A stretch of DNA of 64,000 bases from Manduca sexta. Taxonomy: Eukaryota; Arthropoda; Insecta; Lepidoptera; Sphingidae. Of the stretch, positions 57,006 through 64,000 are shown piece after piece. Position numbers and translations under genes: made by a program. The notes under the pieces were generated by a model. The model searched no databases, had not been told where the DNA came from, and saw only the letters and a program-made list of their open reading frames with translations. The stretch spans positions 806,001 to 870,000 of the forward strand of contig NC_051124.1 in NCBI RefSeq assembly GCF_014839805.1, given 5' to 3'. Positions within the stretch are counted from its first letter, which is position 1. Every line of letters starts with the position of its first letter.

Positions 57006-57539
57006 TAGCATATATCAATCGTTTAGTCTATAAAAGTTTTGTTTCCATTTTAAAGTATTCTATGGAAACCAAACCATCTTCGACTTTACACGACTCGACG
57101 ACACTCCTAATATACTTAATTGATTATAAAAATAAATGTATATGTATAATACCAAATCTTTTAATTTAACATATCTGCAGCTCTAAAAAAAGTGTAGTAC
57201 ATTTTCACAGGAAAAAACATCCGAACTACACCGCGTAAACCAGGCAATTCATTTTGGTAACTCGTTCCCAAGTTGATGCGATGTTTATGTTTCCAATCAG
57301 AGTTGCGGATGTTTCAGTTTCAGCTCGCGGCGCTAATATTTAATCTGTACCATCATTTGGCTTAAACAAATGCGTTGTTATTTGAATAAAGTTGCTATTT
57401 GTCGTCAGCCGGTGTGATTACGTCACGTCAGATGCTACGTTACTCTTTGAACTCGAATGGGATGGTAGCTTTATATTTAAGTGTTAGACTATTTCATTTT
57501 TTTATAATACTTCCATGTCTGTATATTTTTTCCGATTTC

Positions 57540-57740
57540 AAAAAAAAAAAGAAGAAGTTGTCAATTCGACTGTACTTTTTTATGATTGTTGAACTTTTGG
57601 CTGGTTGAACCGATTTACATAATGCTTTTTGTTTTTATTTGTGCAGGAGGTTATCAATTCGACTGTACATTTTTATATTTGTTACCTCAGAACATTTGGC
57701 TGGGTGAACTGATTTATATGTTTTTTTTTTATACGTTCAC
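57540..57740 (+). repeat. two-copy 93-bp tandem duplication
   Basis: TCAATTCGACTGTAC occurs at 57561 and 57654. The shared block runs on through TTTGGCTGGTTGAACCG / TTTGGCTGGGTGAACTG to a poly-T stretch. The phrase resembles sequence often found at the ends of lepidopteran repeats (from memory). A 69-codon frame ending at 57608 is not a gene. Confidence 0.6.
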
Positions 57741-57779
57741 AGCGAATTGAACTCGATAGTCCAGACAGAACAGTAACGA

Positions 57780-57950
57780 AGTGTCCAAATAACCCGATTC
57801 TTGTCAACTTCACTTTCGTAATTTATATAAAATCTAATCATCATTACAACGATGTGTAGACCGCATTTATGCATTTTATTATTATTTACAATCTACTAAC
57901 TGTGTCGGGATCCCTTTCGCAAAATTGAACCTTTCGCCACTGAGATAGTG
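57780..57950 (-). repeat. family F repeat, reverse orientation
   Basis: In reverse: GTGGCGAAAGGTTCAATTTT, GCGAAAGGGATCCCGAC, AATGCGGTCTACACATCG, TGTAATGATGATTAGATT and GTTGACAAGAATCGGG. Confidence 0.65.
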
Positions 57951-58532
57951 TTTACTCAGTTGACACAATTATGCTGGTCTGTTCATAACCGGTTATTTTA
58001 TATTTGGCAACACTCAAGAAATAAAAAATGTTGAGTCGATTCTAACCATATCCGAAAAAGTTCTCAATAAAAGATTTCTTTTTATATACAAAAAACATTC
58101 CTCAATAACATCACAAATCCAACCAATAAACTCACAAGCGATATAACAGTTCCCGTGGTAGGGGTTTGAAGGTAATTTTCCCGACCATTTCTTCGCGAGG
58201 GATCTGCGATCCGGAGCTGTAGGTGACTGATGATGAGTTTTTAATGATTGTAGACAACGCTCGCGACGTAAGCGGCTTTTTACTGCGTAAAGTCACATCT
58301 TGGATCGTTGAGGTTGTTTTGTGATGGTTTCTGAGTTACGTAAGCGATGTAAAGAGAATTGAAATGTTTGTTACATTGTTTATAGGCTAAATAAACTCAT
58401 GTGCTTTTCTGGCGAAATTATTGAACTAATAGAACCTTACTAATGACTTATAAGTCAATATTCGTACTATGTGATGTGTCCTATAGTAGTCTATCATCAT
58501 ATTGGACACAAATTATAATCAGAGACAAGTCA

Positions 58533-58715
58533 GAATCTATACATATTATAAAACAGAGTCCCCTTTTCTGTCTGTATGTTATGGATTTTCTCAAAATCTA
58601 CTGAACGGATTTTTATCAAATTTGCTATAGAGATAGTTAAAGACCCTGGAAAATGATATAGCAGGGCTTTTATACCGGAAAAATCGCGGCTGGAGCCGCG
58701 AGCACAAGCTGGTGT
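58533..58715 (+). mobile_element. short non-autonomous Helitron
   Basis: ATACATATTATAAAACAG at the 5' side and AATCGCGGCTGGAGCCGCG, AGCACAAGCTGGT at the 3' side. The hairpin CGCGGCTGGAGCCGCG is intact; the terminal CTAG has become CTGG. Length about 180 bp. Confidence 0.65.
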
Positions 58716-59898
58716 TTCATAAAACTCTCACGCTAATGCTACCCGACCTGTGAATTGAACCTAAATACTATTAACAGCCCATTCAAAGTACCATCAAAAT
58801 CCTCATCGATGTACCGAAATTCTTTGATTGTTATCAAACTTGTGTGTAAGTTAAAGCACTGGTTGTGCTCGTATTTTCATCCCCCACGAATTACCATAAT
58901 CCCTGCAGGCACCCTCGGTAACTTCCGTAAGCTTCAAAGATTGTTCCTTTCCCGTTTGTTTATTAAAATTGATTAAAATTGCTTATTATTTGTGTTATTC
59001 GTTACATTTGTCATAGTATTTGTAATTAGTGTGATGTATTTGCGCTCTTTTTCATGCAGAAATGTTTTGATTGTAATGGTAGCGTTCAAGTAGAAAGGAA
59101 GTTTTTCACGATAATTTTTTTTAATAAACTCAGATTTAAAATTCGATTGGAGCTACTGTATAAAAATAATCAATTTCGGCGATATACATTCCGCCTAGGT
59201 AGAATTGTAACTTTATTGCATTTATGTTGGTTGGTATATAATTAATATTATTATTTGTTTTCTTTTTTTTTTACTTTTAGACTTTGAACTAGTCTGACTA
59301 ATTTAATTATTGTATCTGGTTTGTAAAGGACACGCGATACAAGCTCTAAATTGTGTGCGCTGTGTTTATACTTAAATAAATAAAATAAAAATATATAGAA
59401 AAAAACGAACTGAAATAATTTTGCATTTTGAATTTTATATCTCAGAGTGGCAGGTGCAGCGCAATGCTTTATTATATCCCTATATAATCACAGACAATTG
59501 TACAGGCCTCTGTATAATAGATGCAGTCAGTTTAACACAGAAATGCGATATCAGCTAAGATGCTCTCAAATTTAGGTCAGCATCTTACGATAGTGGCTAT
59601 TTAATGAACCCACATTAACGTCGGCTCAAATGATAATTATTAAGTCAAAATATGTGACAGATTTTGACAGGTGAGTTCGTTTACAACGCTGACTCAAGTA
59701 AGAACAAACTTTCATATGACAACTTAAGCTTGGTTATTAAATATTTCAATACATTAAATGACTACTTGAGATCCTACTTAAAGGTGAGATTGAGTTATAA
59801 AAACGCCTTTGTATTCGGATGTCGCTGATGTTTGAGTTCTTACCATTAGTGGTGGCTGGCTCTTATATTTAGTAAAACGTAATCATTTCTTAAGTTCA
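58716..59898. other. unannotated DNA
   Basis: Frames at 58755-58976 (73 codons) and 59054-59245 (63 codons) have no recognisable domain. Confidence 0.4.
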
Positions 59899-60142
59899 TG
59901 CTGGTGGTAGGATATATTTTATATCCGCCCAGATAGCGACCGTACACAAGGTGTCATAGTGGCCCACGTAAGTGTGTCGCGTTCTGGGTTCAGCCTGTGT
60001 ATATCCTGTTCCAACAGACCGTCGTAAGTGTGTCAACTGCTGAGGAATAATCATCCCTCGTTAGTTGACATTCTATTCGACCCTACTGCTCTTATTATCA
60101 GGTGCAGTGGAGTCACTTTGCCGTGCCCCGGATAAAAAAAAG
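59899..60142 (+). mobile_element. SINE-like family E
   Basis: It starts TGCTGGTGGTAGGATAT and ends CATTCTATTCGACCC, ATCAGGTGCAGTGGAG and an A-rich tail. The 5' palindromic GGATATATTTTATATCC could form a hairpin. No tRNA-like boxes are obvious, so the class rests on size, A-tail and copy number (four copies here). Confidence 0.75.
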
Positions 60143-60648
60143 AATTGAAATAAAGTTGCTTAGATAATTTTATGGGCAATTTTTTTTTATCGAGCCCGCC
60201 CCGTTCCCTTTAAGTCGTAGAAACGTCGGGGGTAAAAATTTACAAATTCGTCGCGAAAATTCGTCGATAGTTTTATTTCAATATTATGCATAGAATAAAT
60301 ATTTAAATATATGATACATAATAAATGTACGTTTAGTAGCTAGGAATACAAATAGTATAAATTATAAGTACCATTTATTTATTGTTCTAACATAAATATT
60401 ATTTAAGTACTTACTAGTATTTTAAGGCAGTGGGATAGAAACTATTAATTAAAGAGCCGCGGGGCGCGGGATGCGATCGGGAACGATGCAGAATTAATTT
60501 TGGGGGACTTAATATAGTACAGTAACCCCTGTATCATTCACCTGCGTCTTTGGCGTGTTTAGAGAAGGGAATACATTGCATTAGTAATTTCGCAAGTTAT
60601 ATTAATTTTATTTTTTCCTAGTTTCGACTCGCGGTGTTTATTTAAGTC
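60143..60648. other. unannotated DNA
   Basis: GC-rich words at 60190-60215 and 60453-60480 (GAGCCGCGGGGCGCGGG) stand out; no gene recognised. Confidence 0.4.
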
Positions 60649-60800
60649 TTTTCTTGTTATTTTTTTTTATTATTTATTGTACACATGTACAAGAGTAAAA
60701 GGCATGGTATATCCATTTATAATTAATAGAGTACAATTGGCGGTTTTATCATTCGAGGCAATATCTTACAGACAACAATATAGCATGGACATTGAAAGGA
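60649..60800 (-). mobile_element. LINE-type 3' end
   Basis: In reverse the block reads TTGTCTGTAAGATATTGCC, TCGAATGATAAAACCGCC, then TTGTACATGTGTACAATAAA (polyadenylation signal) and an A-rich tail at 60655-60672. This is how the 3' end of a polyadenylated retroelement looks. It may belong to the same insertion as the R1-like fragment at 62015, but 1.2 kb of unrecognised sequence lies between. Confidence 0.4.
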
Positions 60801-61679
60801 AATAGAAAGGGTAGTCGTGGTGTACACTATACGGATTGTATTAATGTGACAAATACATACAAATATAAATATATAAGACTACATTACAATAAATATATTA
60901 TAGGCATATAAAATATATACAATGTAACTAAATAATTATAGAGGTCCTATCATTTAATAACTGTGTATTTTTATTGAAAATAAGTCAAAAATACTTTTAA
61001 TATAAAATCTCTCTAAGAAAATAATATGTCACTTATGTATTAAACTATCGAATGAGGGAACACATCAATACAAAAACTACCCTATTTATATAAGTTAGAA
61101 CAAACATTTCGGGATTATATTCATAATTTATAACTTAAACCTTCTTATATAAAAAATCTATATTAAATATAGCAGACAGGATCAAAAATGTAGGAGAGTA
61201 TATTTAAAAATAAAATAGGACTAAAAGGCGGTCATCGAAAATCGCAACATCTATGAAACTTCAAAAAGACAACTATGCCGTTATGGTAATACAAGTGAAG
61301 TGCATTGTAAACCATGGTAGTTCGGCATGCGTTTGCGTTCGGCCATGAGTGTAGGCCGTATCGTCGAAAAGGCCCGAAGGCATTCCAAAAATTCAGCAAT
61401 AGTTAGCCTGAGTTTGAATTAGTATGCTAGGGTTGTTACTTGGCGATTCCCTTAAAGATTTCATTCACGTATCGTGTACTACCTATATTGTTACAAAATA
61501 ATTTAATAATTTTACTTCTAGCCCGTCAAATACGATTCTCTGTGTATGTAATGAAAAAATCCCTTAAAAGCACAATTCAAGACACATTTGATCTCACATA
61601 ATTTGTTTAAATTATACAGGCCTGTCTTATTAATAGTAATAAATCGATTGATTAGAGAACATGACCCATCTTAATGATT

Positions 61680-61964
61680 GTGTATTTGAGACTTTCCCGC
61701 CCCTTACACCCACCACTACAACTCCTGCAAGCCAGGATCAGCAGTAGCACGCATTTTATGACACCGAGCAGTGAAGCTCGGCGAGTCTCAGGGAAAACTA
61801 ATATGTCATTATCCCGCAATGAAATTAATCAAATAGAAAGATAGGGAGGAGTTGGAAATATTAATCGTCCACTTCCCTCCAGAGCAATGCGGGTGACAAA
61901 ATCATGATGTAAGGAGGCGATTTAACCTCAAGGATAGGGACATTTACAACTAGATAAGCTAGTT
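61680..61964 (-). repeat. probable LINE 3' UTR
   Basis: A less AT-rich block directly 3' of the R1-like coding relic (minus strand). It contains GGGCGGGAAAGTCTC and GCTTCACTGCTCGGTG. It is inferred to be the element's untranslated tail from position only. Confidence 0.4.
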
Positions 61965-62014
61965 ATAAAGCACCACGAATAAAATTAAATGAAAGGGTCC
62001 TATCACATGAGCTG

Positions 62015-62335
62015 TTAGATTTGATTACAATAGGCTTGGCAAAAACGCCGGAAAGCACGGAAATTCCGTCTAGTCTCAACAAGGTCCATGTAGTATACAA
62101 CCCCAGATGTTATTTGCATACTATTTAACATGATGTTGCGCTCTTCATGCCAGAGACCACACTTCCAAAGTACGTGATGAGCAGATTGTTCAACCTCGTA
62201 ACCAGGTGTAGAGCATGGGCACGCAGGAGAATCAACCAGCCTAAATGAGAACAGTTTACCCTTAAAATTACCATGGCCGGTAAGGAATTGCGATACACAG
62301 TAATCTATTTCTGAATGATTCTGTATTATTGAATT
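62015..62335 (-). pseudogene. R1-like LINE polymerase C-terminus
   Basis: A 106-codon stop-to-stop frame on the minus strand reads ...DYCVSQFLTGHGNFKGKLF, SFRLVDSPACPC, then EQSAHHVLWKCGLWHEER and ends ...RRFCQAYCNQI. TGHG-x-F, the C-x-C plus H-x4-C zinc-knuckle pattern (CPC ... HHVLWKC) and W-x-ER are the hallmark of the region after the polymerase/RNase H part in R1-clade and related insect LINEs. There is no start Met and upstream is a stop, so it is a 5'-truncated or decayed copy. Confidence 0.75.
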
Positions 62336-63246
62336 TTACGCCCATTTTTAAATTAATTGAGTGTACATATTTAAATTACCTATATCTCGTTATTTTATAT
62401 TCGTTTATTTATACAGATTGGAATATGTGTATGTATTGTGAAATTAAAGGTTTTTTCCGGTACCGATAAAAGGAAAATTAGAAAGATGCGGACCGGGCCT
62501 CATCGACTTACTTTCCTATTTATTTTTTACATTTACGGCGGGATTATTCTCATTTTATATTATTTTGTCATTTTACTGTTTACTGTTTACGATATAAACT
62601 ACTTACAAAAAATATCTTAATATTATGTAGCAAAGTACCAACCCTGCAAATATCCTCGCTTGCCAGCTGACTACACTGGCGTACACGTTTCGTACTCTAT
62701 AACAATAAAACTTTATAATCCATTTTCAACCTTATCAGCACCCAATTAAATTCATTTTGCCTTCACACGTAGTTGTTAGAAGTTGGCCTACTATTGGCGG
62801 ATAGATTTTAAACCATATCGCACTAGAAATAAAGTTCATTTTGCTTCAATAAAATTTGGATATGTGTTTGAAGATGCGATCGGTGTTTGACGGAGAGAAT
62901 TCAGCGCATGTTGCAACTGCTAGGTGTAGTTAAACGTGATTGGGCGCTTAGAACATTGTTTAGGATAGTTTGGAGATGTTTTAAATTTCCATCAGGTAGG
63001 TCCCGCGTGGCCGCGTTTGGTTCTGATAGTTATAAAACATGAGAATTCTCGGAAGTAGTTATTGATCAAAGGAATGTTAGATACTGGTGCCACTGTAAAA
63101 GAATTTAAATACTAGTATTTGATTAGAATTATAATATACTTACTCTAACACGTATAAAACTTAGTATCTTGTAAAATGACTATATCTATTGTGTATATTG
63201 CTTTTTATTGACTTTTATATTGGTATGTTATTTTAGTTATTTATAG
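62336..63246. other. unannotated DNA
   Basis: A 60-codon frame at 62438-62620 is hydrophobic at its end but lacks any domain; it is AT-rich chance or a short relic. Confidence 0.4.
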
Positions 63247-63500
63247 ACTACCTCGGTGGCTAGTTGTATTGCGTGCGCGATGCGACCACTGCTTTGAAGT
63301 CTCGGGTACGAATTTCAGGTCAAAATAGTGTGTGTATATTGGGTTTGTCTGGTATTTTGCCCGATATGGCGATAGTCTTGCATAACACCTTCTGTCGCAT
63401 CATGAAACGGAACACCCTTGGCGTGAAAATAGAACCCTGTTTGCACCTCTATCTACCCTTTCATGGAAAAAGGCGTCGTGTATGTGTTTATTTTGTTATT
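63247..63500 (+). mobile_element. SINE family A
   Basis: The head CTACCTCGGTGGCTAG, the B box region GTCTCGGGTACGAATTTC, then GTCTGGTATTTTGCCCG, ATATGGCGATAGTCTTGC, ATCATGAAACGGAACACC and TTTGCACCTCTATCTACCC, ending GGCGTCGTGTATGTG. The 80-codon plus frame is inside it. Confidence 0.75.
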
Positions 63501-64000
63501 TTTTAATCTAAGACTTTTAACAATATAATATTAAATCAGATTTTAAAACAGCATTTTGATAATTTCTTAGATCTCCTTCGGTAGTTTTAGAGGTTTTTCA
63601 CAAGTTAAAACTATGCGGGTCGAGAGTAATGTCATATAAACATTACCCTTGATCTTATGCAGATTAAATATATAGCCTATGTATAAAGTATAAAACTCAA
63701 AATAAATATAAAACTATTGTAAACTTTAAACCTTCACATATATTCAATTTGTTAACACACTTTTATTGAATTCCACGGAACTCAGAACACAAACCGAACA
63801 AAAACTAAACAACACAGTTCTAAACACAGCTTAGAGCCAACAACATTAAACAGTTAGGCGTCTGTATGAGAGTTTCAGAGCTCATTGGCCAGAGGCATCG
63901 TGGCCTGAAATGCAACTGTAATGCTATCAGGTCTGTAGTTTGAAAAACTTTCAAATTGGAAATGAAAGTTAGGTCCGCCGAGCTTTTTATATTTTATATT
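63501..64000. other. unannotated DNA
   Basis: No gene recognised. The last 150 bases (AGAGGCATCGTGGCCTG...) are somewhat GC-richer and could be the edge of a repeat that continues beyond the window. Confidence 0.4.

Noticed and set aside
1..64000. CRISPR array, bacterial operon or integrated prokaryotic island
   Set aside because: No regularly spaced direct repeats with unique spacers of CRISPR type, no dense ORFs and no ribosome-binding-site pattern. The 123-bp arrays are Helitron-internal repeats.

Overview
The window looks like AT-rich, gene-poor nuclear DNA of an insect, almost certainly a moth or butterfly. The evidence is repeat content: short Helitrons with a 3' end of the type GCGGGCGGAGCCGCG...AAAAGCTAG|T and a 5' end A|TCTATACTATTATA, several tRNA-headed SINE families, 5'-truncated LINE tails, and TIR MITEs. 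I see no rRNA, no convincing functional tRNA, no CRISPR array and no operon-like gene organisation. Almost all open frames above 60 codons are chance frames or lie inside SINEs. Family groupings below come from comparing copies within this window; no database search was possible. Layout. 1-7 kb: diverged Helitrons, two MITEs, and a GC-richer unexplained block at 3.25-3.65 kb. 8.4-9.4 kb: a SINE split by a LINE 3' end with a short target duplication. 10.2-11 kb: a Tc1/mariner-type TIR element that seems to carry an LTR-like insert. 11-25 kb: a mosaic of at least six SINE/repeat families, Helitron ends and three LINE reverse-transcriptase C-terminal relics, including a 5'-truncated SINE with a perfect 13-bp target duplication at 23.6 kb. 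25.7-28.8 kb: a 3.08-kb DNA transposon relic with 32-bp perfect terminal inverted repeats, sitting inside a LINE whose two halves can be recognised on either side. 29-31 kb: a GC-rich patch with a perfect CRE palindrome, a 1-kb Helitron with five internal 123-bp repeats, then the best gene candidate on the plus strand: TATA box, initiator, about 112 nt of leader with a short upstream ORF, an ATG with a signal-peptide-like start, and a GTAAGT splice donor. 33-46 kb: mostly unrecognised sequence, plausibly intronic, with a 39-bp perfect palindrome, a CpG-rich hairpin, a second TATA promoter candidate at 41.0 kb, MITEs and a 190-bp array of a GCTACGTCGTAG-like motif. 50.3-56.7 kb: candidate minus-strand exons, a second 1-kb Helitron in the opposite orientation, SINEs, and a 570-bp cluster of seven CTCF-like motifs whose orientation flips. 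57-64 kb: repeats, including an R1-like LINE C-terminus with its Cys/His motif. How the parts may work together (inference). If real, the plus-strand gene starting near 30.78 kb would have its first intron extending right across the repeat-rich region, while a minus-strand gene would end near 50.3 kb. The CTCF-like cluster near 56 kb could separate regulatory domains. The two opposed Helitrons flank about 20 kb and could mediate its inversion. Exon calls are tentative because no transcript or homology evidence is available.
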